This document shows positions 8,196 through 20,219 of a stretch of 64,000 bases of DNA, in pieces. The notes under the pieces are model-generated. The model saw only the letters and a list, made by a program, of their open reading frames with translations. It was not told the origin of the DNA and made no database searches. The translations under genes and the position numbers were made by a program. The number at the start of each line of letters is the position of its first letter. Position 1 is the stretch's first letter. Origin of the DNA: Adiantum capillus-veneris (lineage: Eukaryota; Streptophyta; Polypodiopsida; Polypodiales; Pteridaceae); NCBI GenBank assembly GCA_014529385.2, contig CM043968.1:7391648-7455647 (forward strand), in the 5' to 3' direction.

Positions 8196-11100
8196 ATGGC
8201 TTGCTCTTTATTTTTCTTGGGTAAAGAGTTTTCTTATCCTTTTTACAATGGTAAATTCATAATATCCGAATCATTTCTTTTAGAATTAATTTCTCCAATG
8301 CAATTTACAACTTTAGATGCTGTTATCGAAGTAGGTGATATTGAAATGAATTTGCCTCTTGAGAGGACTCTCAACAATTTGGGTGAATTCATCTATGTAT
8401 TGGATGAGCAGTTTTCACGTAAATACAAAGTCAACGTATCTCATCAAACACGGTATGCCGGCTCACCTAGCATGATTCCCATTTCCATTGTGGATAGTCC
8501 GTCAAAGATGCAATTCGGTCCAAAGGAGTTAATAGATCTATGTACCCCCCCTCAAGTTTTGCCCTTAAACAGCTTCAAAAGGAGTACAAGACAAAAGCTC
8601 TTACAGGCCGAGAAGAAGGGCACATTGACAAAGCTCTTAATGCAAATCAAAGTAGTGGAACAAGTTACAGAGATTCCAAGGTCTTACAATGGAGATCTCG
8701 TTCTAGAATTTCCACCTACCATGGGAAAGTTGCACCATATGGATGCGATGGAGCATAAGTATGATCCTCATTTGTGGTCAAAGCCTACTACATCCAATAT
8801 TGTATTCGCAGGTGTAGTGCGTCTTAGTCATTGCATAGGATCTCTCAAGTGCATGAATGAACAATGTGTCCGCTTGGTTAATTACCATATTCCCAATACA
8901 AGTCATTTCAACGGGTACATACAAAAGGCAACTGGACCTGGGGGAATATTATAAGATTGGAGATAAGAGCCTTACATTCCACATCGACACGATGTGCGTA
9001 GCGGCACATCCAAAACACTAACGGACAACACCAAGCTGATGGTGCAAAGGATTTTGACTGTTGACCCACACGCAGGAGCCAGGAAGGTTCAAATGTGTTT
9101 GGCAAAAGAAATTATAAGTACAACACCAACGAAGGTATTTTAGGCGAGCAATAGCTATTTGCAATCGCTGAGGAGTTGGGCCCATTGGTACAAGATAACT
9201 GGTATGAGCATTTCATAGATTCTTATTTCGATGCAAAACTCTATGCTAAATTATTTTTTAATCTAAACACTTTTAACATTGACAGGTTTCGGAGGTCAGT
9301 ATCTATTTTACGTAGAGGGGTTGACAAAGAATCTTTTGGCATTGATGAGCTCCTAAAATTGAAGCAAGACTGCACATATGAGTTTTTCCATGGAAGCCGG
9401 TTTCCTGGTCAAGGTATGGAGGGGGAGAAATGTTATGTCTTCAAAATGTCCACAATTGGTCCGACATCCGGTGTGGACCTAGTCAACCAAATGAGACAAG
9501 ATCGGGATGGTGATCTTCGACGTGCGTGGATCCAGTTTCATCAAATCAGACGTGTTAACGATTGGGTGACTATGGCCTGTCATGTCTATGATCCAAAAGG
9601 TACATGGCCTATCTTAAGAGCTTTGTAGCTTTCCATTTACTCTCTCTAAAACAATTTGTTTGTTGCATACAGTGCATGCAGGACCTTTTGACTATTGCAA
9701 CTTGTGAAATGAAACAAGAAGACATGGAAACGCAATGTTTGTTTTGGGAGTGCCTTAATGATGTAATGATATCATGTGGGTGTGACAAAGCAAATTTCTT
9801 TGCCTACATGGCTGATGAAGCTCAAGCAAATTGGAATGCAGTTCGAATTGTTTTCAATAGTGGTGACAAGACCAATACAATGAGCGGCCGAGAGCGTTCT
9901 TGTCTTTTCCATTGGAAGCAAAGCTTGAATCAACACACAATAAAGTATTTGGTGCAAGCTTCTCAACACACATACAAAGAAATGTGTGAGAAGTGGAGGC
10001 AAGCACCAACAAAAGAGGCTGCAGCAGCAGAGGCTCGTCTGATACGCCAACAGTGGCGTAACGGTCATTGCATAGAACGTAACATTCCATACATGGATTC
10101 ATGGCTTAGTTGGTGGGAAATTCGTATTGCACATTGGGGTGGCATTATGACATGCGTAGAAAGTAGCTCTGATGGACCAAACACTCCACACACTAACCTT
10201 GCGAGAGAGCAAGCATGGCAGCTGGCTAGCAGGGGAGGGTTTCCGTAAACGCATATCATTATATGATGCATGTACAACCGACCTTGCAAATTCCATCTTA
10301 CAGAGCACAAAGGCCATTTCATACAGCCATGGAAAACACATTGGGAAGGGTCCATCAATACAAAAGCTTACGGAACGCCATGAAAAACGTCCTAGCCAAG
10401 TGATTAGAGCAGTGAATGTGGCTACTGAGGACACTCCAATGTATAAACAACCAACTCCATTAACACGATATAAGGAGACATCAAGGCAAAAATGGAAGCC
10501 AAATGAGGTTATCAACGTGGAAGATGATGCATCACATAGGCCTGAGTACAACTCGGTCACCAAAGATCGCAAGAAGTGTGGAAGACCACGTAAGATCAAC
10601 TTTGCAGAAGAAGGGATATCACAAACCCCAAAACAAAGTATAGGTTCTGGTGGGCAGTATGTAGTTGAGCGCAAGGTCAATGAGGCAATGTGGGCCATAC
10701 GTCGAACTCCACAAGGTAGTAGGGTCACATGTAGCGGCACACCAAGAGGCAGACGTAGGTGTGGATGCAGTATAGCAGGTTCTAGCCTTGGTATACCAAC
10801 CCCATCGTTTGAAGGATATCGAAAACATCCAAATGGTGTGGTGCGTCAATGGTTTTGGTTTTGTCCTGATCATGTCTTGCATTGTCATATAGTAGACCAG
10901 AACATTGAGCCGTAGCCTCTTCATCCACCACACACTTGGCCCGTGCATGTGGGCACCAAGATGAGGTGCAAATATTGCATGAAGGGGGGTATCAAGTGGA
11001 GCTAAGCAAAGAAGGAGTATCTAATGTAACGCCAGTTGCTCAAGAACAAAATATGACAAACTCTCCTTTCAAGTCAAAAGATGCATCCACTCCTGAAGGC

Positions 11101-11517
11101 AGTGCAAGAGCCACAGTGCGAGATGGTCTACGTGTACGGTATCGGACTTCCATTTCCGAGAACGCTGCTCGCATGACAAATCTAGCACTAGCCCTGAGAT
11201 CGAAGGTCGTAGAAGAAATATGTTCAGCAGATGGTGTTAGTGAGGTCTTCAAACTAGAGACGAACAGTGAAGATGGTCATGTCAGGATGTACAAAGTTTG
11301 TATTAGGAACCAGCCATCGTACACATGCCCAGACTTCATGGAACGAGTGTCAAAGCAAAAACCATATCTTGCATGTAAACATTTATATTTTATTTATCTG
11401 CGTGTGCTAGGGCTAAGCCAAAATGAGAACATGTTTATCCATCAACCAATCCTGGCAGATGTTGATATCTTCAGGGCACTAAGTCGAAGCCGGACTTATC
11501 CAGGCATGGATGCATAG
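8196..11517 (+). pseudogene. Mutator-type transposase, decayed
   Basis: A degenerate transposase frame. Pieces in order are as follows. 8196-8954 holds an N-terminal region with a Cys cluster of the type C-x2-G-x3-C-x-N-x2-C near 8830-8870 (CIGSLKCMNEQC). A frame-shifted piece follows at about 9016-9132 (RILTVDPHAGARKVQ). After a likely intron ending CATTGACAG at 9286 comes 9287-9599. Then 9682-10243 contains the core LTIATCEMKQED and YMADEAQANWNAVR, where a catalytic Asp of the DDE fold is expected. 10244-10912 contains an AT-hook-like GRPRK. Finally 10950-11517 has a SWIM-like end (TCPDF, then CKHLYFIYLRVLGL). Lesions: a frameshift near 9010, a phase mismatch at the 9599/9682 join, a frameshift in a G run near 10235, a TAG at 10913-10915 and a shift in the G run near 10985. 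The first SWIM cysteine appears to be Tyr. The product cannot be functional. Confidence 0.75.
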
Positions 11518-11768
11518 CATTTGACAATGCTCACTTCTTCTTAGTATTTTACGTAAGCAATTGTACTACTTTCTAATTTTATCTTAGGATGGTCACATTG
11601 GGATACATTCATTTGCAACTTTTTTTCATATTTGAGTACTGGTTGTTTCTGTGTCAAATCATGTATAAAATAATATAATATTACCACAGTGGCTATAAAT
11701 TGTCACAGCTTGAGTTATTTTTGTGAAAGCGTCTACTAGCTTCCTAGCACACCTCTCCTTCTTTCACG

Positions 11769-12125
11769 ATGTTCGACGATCTTGCGAGTAAAATAAAGTC
11801 TGCGTGGGATGCCATGGAAGCCATTCCAAACGGAGAGGCATTGTATGGAGCCGACTGGTTTCGTCAGGCTCTCAAGGCAACCATCAACGTGTATCGCCTC
11901 TATCAATGCCGCAAGGAACTCAATATGCGGAGCTTAATCAATTTGAACGAGACGGGACAACTAGCTTTCTCTTGCTGGAAGAAAATTGGGCTCATCACAG
12001 AGGAGGATGAGGAGGAAATGAGGCAACAGCTAAGCAACGTGGTGAATCTGAATATGCCAATCGAAGGGAGCATATCAACTACTAAAACGAGCCTTCCAGA
12101 AGATGAACACTTCTTGTTTATGTAA
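11769..12125 (+). CDS. Intact 118-codon accessory ORF of the MULE
   Basis: A complete ATG-to-TAA frame of 118 codons between the transposase and the right inverted end. I do not recognise the protein. It is predicted soluble, with Trp-containing helical segments early (IKSAWDAMEAIP near residue 10, GADWFRQALKATINVYRLYQ near 27-46) and an acidic patch (TEEDEEEMRQ near 77-86). An AATAAA-like signal follows at about 12135. In contrast to the transposase it has no break. By position it could be a third transposon gene, as Mutator elements often encode an accessory protein besides the transposase. That role is inference from context only. Confidence 0.5.
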   Translation: MFDDLASKIKSAWDAMEAIPNGEALYGADWFRQALKATINVYRLYQCRKELNMRSLINLNETGQLAFSCWKKIGLITEEDEEEMRQQLSNVVNLNMPIEGSISTTKTSLPEDEHFLFM

Positions 12126-12234
12126 TGCAAGTTTAATAAAATGTAACTTTTTTATTATTAATGGGAGTTCTTGTTTTAAGTACCCTTGTCTATATTGTTT
12201 TTGAAACAATTTGTCTAGCTTCCATACCTTTGAT

Positions 12235-12237
<3 letters not shown>

Positions 12238-12279
<42 letters not shown>
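12238..12279. repeat. (CT)n microsatellite inside the right MULE end
   Basis: A pure CT run about 110 bp inside the right end of the transposon, followed by AAGGAAAGAGATAGAGATAG. It is the counterpart in position, but not in orientation, of 2218-2258. Confidence 0.95.
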
Positions 12280-12281
<2 letters not shown>

Positions 12282-12331
12282 GAAAGAGATAGAGATAGTC
12301 CACAAAGAGGAAGAAAGAATCTTTTTAGGAA

Positions 12332-12391
12332 TCTGCTCACCTGATTCCTAAAAAGCGCTCGCCGGAAACTGCTCGCCTAGAAATATCCCCC
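12332..12391 (-). repeat. Right terminal inverted repeat of the MULE
   Basis: Read on the minus strand from 12391, it begins GGGGGATATTTCTAGGCGAG. It matches the left end at about 48 of 60 positions, including GGCGAGCAGTTT and GGCGAGCGCTTTTTA. Confidence 0.85.
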
Positions 12392-12400
12392 TCTCGTGAG
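12392..12400. repeat. Right target-site duplication of the MULE
   Basis: TCTCGTGAG, identical to 2122-2130, directly follows the right inverted end. Confidence 0.88.
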
Positions 12401-12639
12401 TAAACTAGGGTGCGGTGCTTTGATTTAGCACAAATTTACCCAACTATCCTCGAATTTATTATTATTATTATTATTACTTTTTTTGAGTAGGTGGCTTAGA
12501 TGTGTTGGTCATGGGTAATGGTTAGGAGGAGGCCCTTACAATATTAGTGTTGCAGTACGTTAAGACGTGGCAACGGGGGGCTGGCCTGCTGGCAGGTGCT
12601 AGGATCGACCTTCGGCTCGCATGCTTTGCTACTCATGAA

Positions 12640-12845
12640 TTGAGCACGGGCCCATGAAAATCATGGGCCTACGCTCAGCTTTTAGCTCGGGGCTGCTTAA
12701 GGATGTGTTCCCACCAAAGCAGCACCTAGAGGACCTCTGATTTGTAGGCATCATGGACTTAGAGCAACTAGTCCTCATTTGACTTATAAGCTCCTTGGCT
12801 GAAGATGTATCCCCGTGTATGGAGGTTTTTGTGTACACATTCTAT
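12640..12845 (-). repeat. Diverged repeat, copy 1 (unrecognised coding remnant)
   Basis: This block and 16845-16995 share a recognisable sequence: both have AAGGATGTGTT(C/T)CCACCA, then after about 60 bases a GACTTGGAGCA-like element, and later GTTTT(T/C)(G/A)TGTA. In the minus-strand frame both read a protein with SCSKS and a VY(T/M)KT(S/A)I block. I do not recognise the parent. It is probably a mobile-element or gene remnant present in many copies. Confidence 0.45.
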
Positions 12846-15800
12846 TTCTGTCAACCCCCTACCGACACGTCGATGGCTCTCACTAAATATCGAACTCTCA
12901 AGGATGTGGCCTCCTTGAGAGCTTCCAAGTGGCGAGCATGTTGACATGTTGGACAGGTGTTGTAGGAGGTCACACTTGGGCACTTAGATTTTTTGTAAGC
13001 CCCACCCCTTGCACAAAGGGAAAATTGCTCGATCAAAAAATTGATTATGCATTGCAACATATCGACTTGTAGGATTCGAAGTCAGACACCCGTGAGGAGA
13101 GGTGAAGGCTCAAACCACTAGCACAGCGAGCTTGGTTGATGCCACGTCCCATGTTCAAATGTATTTACTATTTCAACCGGGGGGGGGGGGGGGGTTGTGC
13201 ATTTCTCCCTTTTAGAAGTGGCCCTGGTTGCCAATAGGTGGGACTCCCTACCACGTCGACAAAGAGTCTGAAATCTAGATCAATCCCACGTCGACATCTA
13301 GGCAACTCTTTTCATACTCGTTCTTTGGAAAGTGGCCCTCTGCAAAGTCTCCTACAGCTTCTAAAATGTCCTTCATAGTCCATCCCCGCCATCACCGTCA
13401 TGCCCGCCTTGCCTTCTTCGTCGCCACCTTCCATAGAGCGTAGCATGGCAAAAACCTGACTTGGGCACGTGGCCGGAGGGCAACTTGATGAGCACCTCCT
13501 CCTTGTTACTCTTCTTGGGCTTCCTGAGGAGAAACCCAATTACCCTTATTGCAGACCCCAAGTACGTCCACGTGCCTTCACGTTTTTTAGATTCTCTTCC
13601 GAGTTGTCAATGGAAGCTTCTTGAGCACGGCACTCTAGCAACTCTCACAGCGCGCTTGGATTGCATTGCAAGCTCCGGCTAGATTCTCTTCACGCGGATG
13701 GCACCTTGTCTTTCTTCCACTAACCCACTTCTACATGACGCACGATCCCACCATGCACCCACACCCGCTCCAATTTGACCGAGAGATCGGGTTGCTCCTT
13801 CGTTGCAACAATGCGTGGAGACCTCCACCTTCCTTCTACACCTAACTTTGATCTACCGACATTATGGAGAATCACATGCACGTAGAGTTTAATCAAACCC
13901 ACAGGTTTCTCCATTTGGACATACCAAAACTTTTCCATAGGGGTTTCTAGTTTTGCTTTCTCGTTTTGGAGAAATCAAAATGAGGTTTATCCCTAAATCC
14001 TAGTTTTGATTTGACTCGTGAGAGTGCAAAATAGGAAGGAGAACTCTTAAGATTTTACGCTATTCAATGTTTGATCCCCCATGCCTTGTGCACTTGGGGA
14101 TTTAGATAGTTAAGTAAGGTAGTTTCATTTTGAGTACAATGATTACAAGGCATATGTGTAGTAGAGGTGCTAGCTAATCTTATGATCAATATCCTAAGGA
14201 TGAATCTTAGGAAGAGGGGATTTGTGTACTAATTTTTGCACACTACATACGTAATTTGCATCCTATTTCACCGCTAAAGTTAAATTAAGGTCAAATCGGA
14301 GGTTAAAATGGGTAATCACTCAACTAAACTCCTAACTTTGTGATAGTCGCTTGGATTTATACTAGATGTATTGTAGTGCTGTAAACTAGGCCCTCAAGGG
14401 GTTCTAGCTTTTAAGTGAAATGTGATTAGTAAATCCTAAGTGATTACCAAAATGATTAAGGTTCTGATTAGTTTTGGATGCCCACATGATGTATTTTGTA
14501 GTCATACGTACAAAAGACAATTGTAAAGTGTGAATCGCCTTTCTAGGAGGTGAGAAGAACAAAGGATGTTGAGAGATTTTAGCTATGGAGTTTTTCATCT
14601 TCTTCTCCTTCTCTAGATGTGTGTCACAGAAGGAGACCGGGTGTTACAAAAGAAGACTCTCTTTCTTTTTATCCTTCCTTATAAAACACTTCACAAAATT
14701 TTGAACCAAGGAGTGACCATCAATCTTCCATCACTTTGAGATTTATACCTTCCCAAGGAATGAGCTAGAAATTTCTCATTTTTATAGAGCAGAGCATTCC
14801 TTCAATATCAAATGATCCACACGAACCAAAACCTAAAAAGATATCAAACAAATTGCACAACATCTTCTTGCTTCTTCCAAATTAGACCATATGCCACAAT
14901 GAACGATTAGAAAAAATATGGACTTTGCATGGTCTGTATAATAATTCCTAATTTTAAGGGATTAAAGTTAATGTTGTGGAGGGTTAAGGAGACAAGAGCA
15001 TTCACGAAGCTAATTTTTAATAGCCTTCTCTAGCTTTTTTAGGCCCATATAGCCTTGTAGTCCTTTCTCTCACTAGCTTTTTGAAAGTGAAGGGGGAAAA
15101 GGGGATGTGGCATTAACTACTTTCTCCTTTCTATTACCCATGACACATCATTAATACGTCCATAGACATTAGGAGAAACTTGGAGTCAATTTTGGGCTCT
15201 ATAAGGAATGTCAACTCAGTATAGAGAGAGGTAATCCTGAAAAATATAAAAGTAATTTTTTAGAATTTTATTTCTCCTAGTATATACATAAAAGTCATCT
15301 CGATCGCTTAAATGCATGCTCGTACAAAATGCTTTTCAAGAGCCCAACTTAAGTGTGCACAAAAATCCATGTCCATGAATCATAATGAGTGATGTGATGT
15401 GCGATAAGAGAAAAACATATAAGATATGTTTTCAAAATACAAAAAGAATACTACGAATGCATCCAGAACGTCCAAAAATCTTAGGATAACACTTTAAAAT
15501 GCTCAAATCTAACGTCTCTACCTCAAGATATAGCATTTCTAATCCTAAGGCCTCAAGAGGTCAAAACCAAGCGAATAGAGGCCTTGGGGGGTCTCGTGGG
15601 CTGATAATAAAAAGGTGATTGATGCTACCAATAGTGGGCCATAAAAAGACTCTTGATGCTTGTGCAAGATGTCATTATCAAGCACCTGGTGATAGTGACA
15701 ATTTCACCAAAATGGTTTTTATGAACATTTTCAAAACTGGAAAAATGTTTTTTTAACGTAACATAAGCCTTCTTCCTATTGGTTGAGGAGCATTCTCTCA

Positions 15801-15969
15801 TTAGAGCTAAAAGGCCTAAAAATGGATCCATTTCTTTCCTAATTAGTAAGGGTCAAATAGCAAAATATGCATATTTAAAAAAACATTTCATGGACTTTTT
15901 TTACTTACACTCAGTAAAAGTCTACTTTTTTAATATTCCTTTTTTCTCTCCTCCGACTCTCCCCCTTCC

Positions 15970-15971
15970 CA

Positions 15972-16057
<86 letters not shown>
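15970..16057. repeat. (CT)n followed by a poly-C run
   Basis: About 50 bases of CT followed by roughly 33 consecutive C. Frames through it (Ser/Leu then Pro runs) are artefacts. Confidence 0.95.
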
Positions 16058-16844
16058 ACTTACCCATATGCTTTCTTAGGAACAGTTGCTATGGGGATGA
16101 ACGAAATCACAAACCTTATCCCTCCACCACATACTCCATACACTACAAGCATGCACATTCATTTTCCCACTGAGTTTGCATCGAAAGAGGCACGTGTGGG
16201 TGAGCAAAGATCATCATAGGAATAGCATGTTGCTAGTGACACTATTGTCGTTCAATGGACATTTGTACCTGTAGGATGTTATGAGCCACTTCCATCCAAC
16301 ATTCAGTAGCCTCTCCACATTTCTTCAATATGTTGGGAGAGGAGAGGTAGACCTGCTAGGTTATTGCGACACTGGATGTGTGTGGGTGCGAATGATTCAT
16401 TACATTGATAGATGCGCCAATGCTAGGCATTGTCTCGATGTCTCTCCCCCCCCCCCCCCTTACTGACATGCGTTTTTCTGGTAATCAGTGTATGAAATTG
16501 ATCTTGATGCATTTGCTCTCTTGTGTTTCAAGCCGAACTAAACGGCTGGCTACTATTGGCGTTTGCATTTTGCAGCAGGCGAGAGGGACCATTGCCATGG
16601 TTTTTTTTCCGACCAAAATTAGCTGATGGAGATCATCTACAAGACTGGGTTCTTTCGATTCCAATGTAGACAAACTTGAGACGGTTGAGTTGAATCAGCT
16701 GGCAAGGAGCGACAACCTCAGTTCTACAATCGGTAATGTTATGATGCATCATGAGCTCAGGGATTATGTGGCATGAGTGAGTTTCATTTGCGCTCTGAGA
16801 GCCTGCCATTGAGCAAGCCTTTCATTGGTCCATGCTCAATTATA

Positions 16845-16995
16845 AGTTCATGCCTCCTGAAGGATGTGTTTCCACCATAGCAACACTTGGGCCCCACACT
16901 TGGTTGACTTGGAGCAGCTAGGGGTTATTCGTATAAGCGCCTTGATTGCAGCTACATCATCATCTATGGCGGTTTTCATGTAGACATTTGAATTT
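16845..16995 (-). repeat. Diverged repeat, copy 2 (unrecognised coding remnant)
   Basis: Counterpart of 12640-12845. The minus-strand frame reaches to 17159 without a stop (103 codons) and contains SCSKSTKCG and WWKHILQEA. It extends further upstream than copy 1, so the two copies were cut differently. No known family recognised. Confidence 0.45.
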
Positions 16996-18577
16996 TGTAA
17001 ATCATATGACGACAGGTCGACGTCCAAGCCACCCGTCTTATTTGCCATACCCATTCTTTTGACCGTCTCGACATTCTGCAGTCTCCTATAGCTAATTCTA
17101 TTGCCACCAAGGTTGGGTGTCGAGGGGCAATGGATGTAGACCGTACATCCACTGTCCATTACTCAACGAAATTCAACGCTACATATCTTGGATCTGCAAC
17201 ACATCAACATGCATAATCCAAAGCTTGCGCCACCAATGAGGTAATAGCAAAGCAGCAGTGGGAATGGGATGAGGTCCTCACACCTCAACAATCATTATAC
17301 TATGCATTGAAGCTTCAAAAGCACGGCATTCTCGACCTTAACCTTGTGACTCTTCCACGACGATGGGACCGCATAGCCTAGTTCTTGAAAATGTGTGTGA
17401 ATCCTGAGACAGGACCATGATAGTCTTTGGGAGTATCCTCTACCAAATGCAAACAAAGCATTCAAGGACTACACATAGATGAGGGTTTTTTGGCCACATA
17501 CCATTGTGAAACAAGACTGAAACGATATAAAAAGAAAAAGTTTCATGAAGTTAGAAGATTTGAAGAGAATCGAACTCAACACGTGTGCAATGTACAAAAT
17601 GAGACAAAGAAAATGGGTTTTATAAAGGATAGTGAACTAATTTCCAATTTCTTTTGTGCGGGTTTTTTATGTTGATACTATGTATAAGCTTGAGTGTATA
17701 ATAGATTCTAATATCAAAATTTATGAATTGATGAGGCTTTTGAAAATGAGGGTTTTAATATCAATGAAGGACTAGAAATGCCAATAGAGACCTAGTACAA
17801 TATTGTGGCAAAGAAAGTAAGCCCATTTGCCTTACCTTTATCATCAAATTGTAGAGAGAAGCTTCTTTGCAGCCAAATCTTTGGGATCCAAAAAGAATTG
17901 GACACAGTTTCACAATGAAATCTTTTAAAGAACTAAAGGTTTGTTGTGATGAGTTTTTAACAAAAGAAGAATATAGGTGTTTTAAAGAATGATTCAAGAC
18001 ATAGAAAGGATTTTGCTTTTCAACCTCATGAGGTATGGTATTTTGATCCTAATGGCATTGCAACTATGGTGATCTTCATTATCTCTCATGTCCCTTGAAA
18101 TTTGCGTCCAATTCTGATCGCAAAAGCACATACCAAAGCTCATACGATTCAAATGCCATATAGCACACCATGAAACCAACATTAGTGGATATCATCTAAA
18201 GCTCTGGCATATTGAATTTGGTCATCGAGCATGCATTTCAAGGCCGTCCTAGGAACTGCAAAGCTAACCCCCAAAAAATATTCAATTGCTCATAAATTCT
18301 TCATCTTGAGTCCGATCGGCAATCTGTAAAGACATGCATGGAGAGCTTGAGCTTGAGCTTGAGCTTGATCACTACATAACCAACCCATAAACCTACATTT
18401 TGAAAACTTCTACATGCATCAAAAAACAAACTTATTGGCTCCAAAATCCACATATGGCATAGATTTAGCCCCATCACTACACAAGGAAGGTATACCCTTC
18501 AGACATGCATAATCTATATCCCATTATTCTTATTCCCATTGTAGAAGTAGAGCAACGCAACAAGTCGGGTGTCCGAT

Positions 18578-19254
18578 TGTATTGAAAATGGCCTAGGAAC
18601 ATTGAGGATAGCGAAATTAAGAGAATTATAGTGAGAATTTTTATGAGACTACTTTGACAACATAGAGGGTGAACTTAATTAGCAATAGAAACATAACCAT
18701 TTTACTTAATTAAATTGGCATGAACAATACTTTTGCAAGATAGAGAACATGAGAACATTTGAGGATCGGATTTATGTGGAGCCGGTCCCCCCTCCAATAA
18801 TAGGCTTTTGTATTATAGATTCTTCCATCAAGAGAGACTTGGTACAATACAATCTGTCTGTTCCTTGTGACCTAGGTGATGCAATGAAGATACAAAGCTT
18901 CATACATCACAAGCATAACATAAACTTTGTAAAAGCGTTAACCATCCCCGGTCTCGGTCCCAAGGTCTCAAACACCTTCAAAGGTGGAGAGAGCTAGCGG
19001 GGAATGAGGGTAGGGAAGAGGAAGAAGAAACATTCATATGAGAAAGAAATAGTTCCTCAATTATCATCACTATTCTCGCTTAGCATAGCATAATAGCATA
19101 GTAATGAAGATGAGGAAAATGGTAAGCTTAAGCATTGAAGCATGGCTCTTGGTTGGATTTGCATTCCATAGCCAAGAGTGTTGGTGTAGGCTCTCAACTT
19201 CTCAACTAGCTTGGAGAAGGAGATGGAGCTCTTGCACTTTTCACTTCACACAAT

Positions 19255-19325
<71 letters not shown>

Positions 19326-19365
19326 AGAGTATACCCCCCAAGATAGCCCCTAGCTTCCTTGGTCG

Positions 19366-19396
<31 letters not shown>

Positions 19397-20219
19397 TTGT
19401 AGCTCATATTGAAACTTCATTGGACCCCTTCAAGCTTAGCCAATCACATGCAGAGTGCATATCAATCAACCATGCTAGCCTTGGGACAAGTGTCTCCCTT
19501 TCCCCTTTGAGAGAGAGGACTCGATAAATGCATAAACAATTAATTTAATTAGCTAAATTATCATTGCACCCCTTAAGAGGCCAACCAATAGGATTTAGGC
19601 ACCTTATGAGGGCAACATGGAGAGGAACTTGACATGTGTCTTTGTTGCCTCTTCGGACTAGGCTTTCCTTGTGTGAGGGTGTGTGTATTCTCTCTCTTTC
19701 CCCTACTTGTAGGGCTCGCCCCCTCTCATGTAGGGATCCTTGTTGACTTTTGGAACACCTTAAGCCCCTCAAGCTTGGAAAATGTTCCTACCTCAAGCTC
19801 ATCCCTAGCACCTCAAGCACCTTAGTCAGCAAGAATGACAAGCTGCTCAAGCACCTTAGTCAGCATGCATGACAAGCACCTCAAGCACCTTAGTCATCAA
19901 GAACGACAAGCATCTCAAGCTTGGGTCGGGTTCCCACCTCAAGCACAGCCCTAGCTTGCCTAAGGTCAAAGGACTTTTAACACTAACCTTTGGAGGTCTT
20001 TAATGAAGCTAACCTAAGGTCTTTAAGCTCTATTAGCTAGCCCTGCTCTATGACAGACCATCTCTCATTCGGACCCCTTTAACCTTGGCCCCATGTTGAG
20101 ATAGATCCATAAGAACATGTCTATATTCTAACCCTTGTTCTCGTTTATTCTCCTATAGTAAATGATCGGTTTAATATGAGAAAATCATTTGCGTTGGTTA
20201 GATATTAGATTTTATGACA
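18578..20219 (-). repeat. 3' LTR of the Ty3/gypsy element (about 1.64 kb)
   Basis: Read on the minus strand, it starts TGTCATAAAATCTAAT at 20219, directly after a purine-rich tract (AAAAGAGAGGTAA, 20232-20220), and ends AATACA at 18578. It is homologous over its whole length to the solo LTR at 37726-39357, which lies on the plus strand. It contains a GT microsatellite (19255-19323), a C run (19367-19396) and a minisatellite (19795-19925). The 83-codon frame at 18749-18997 is also preserved in the other copy at 38949-39200, so it is shared LTR sequence rather than a gene. Confidence 0.82.
19795..19925. repeat. LTR-internal minisatellite
   Basis: Several copies of a unit close to CTCAAGCACCTTAGTCAGCA followed by AGAATGACAAG, period roughly 35 bp. 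The related solo LTR has a reversed-orientation, rearranged version at about 38040-38170 (GAGGTGCTTGATGATT units), so the array evolves inside the LTR. Confidence 0.8.

Larger units (their letters stand above)
2131..12391. mobile_element. 10.26-kb Mutator-like (MULE) DNA transposon
   Basis: The element runs from 2131 to 12391. Its ends are inverted repeats (2131-2190 and 12332-12391, about 80% identical by eye), and it is bounded by a perfect 9-bp target duplication. The right half carries a decayed transposase gene on the plus strand (8196-11517) with a SWIM-like C-terminus, the zinc finger typical of Mutator transposases, and then a 118-codon ORF (11769-12125). The left half carries an 11-exon ParB-like/DNA methyltransferase gene on the minus strand (2547-6622). 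The two long genes are transcribed away from each other out of a centre of GT tracts and GC-rich hairpins. A microsatellite sits about 80-150 bp inside each end. The transposase is broken, so this copy is not autonomous today. The intact target duplication suggests a fairly recent insertion, or mobilisation in trans. Confidence 0.86.
12401..18577. other. Gene-poor stretch between the MULE and the gypsy LTR
   Basis: No complete gene is visible. Two diverged copies of an unrecognised repeat lie at about 12640-12845 and 16845-16995 (separate entries). A G homopolymer of about 16 sits at 13179-13194. A CT run followed by a long C run lies at 15970-16057, and a C run lies near 16446-16459. Short frames at 13312-13939 (minus) have a slight resemblance to plant retroelement gag proteins, but I cannot support a call. 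A GAGCTT repeat lies near 18339-18366. The rest (about 14000-15950 and 17200-18570) is AT-rich without structure that I can name. Confidence 0.5.

Noticed and set aside
13040-13160. tRNA-like TTCGAA and loop-like sequence near 13075
   Set aside because: No complete cloverleaf can be drawn. The acceptor and anticodon arms do not pair.
18749-18997. Frame of 83 codons preserved in the two gypsy LTRs (also 38949-39200)
   Set aside because: Conservation follows from shared LTR sequence of the same family, not from a separate gene. I note that the frame is open in both copies, but it is short.
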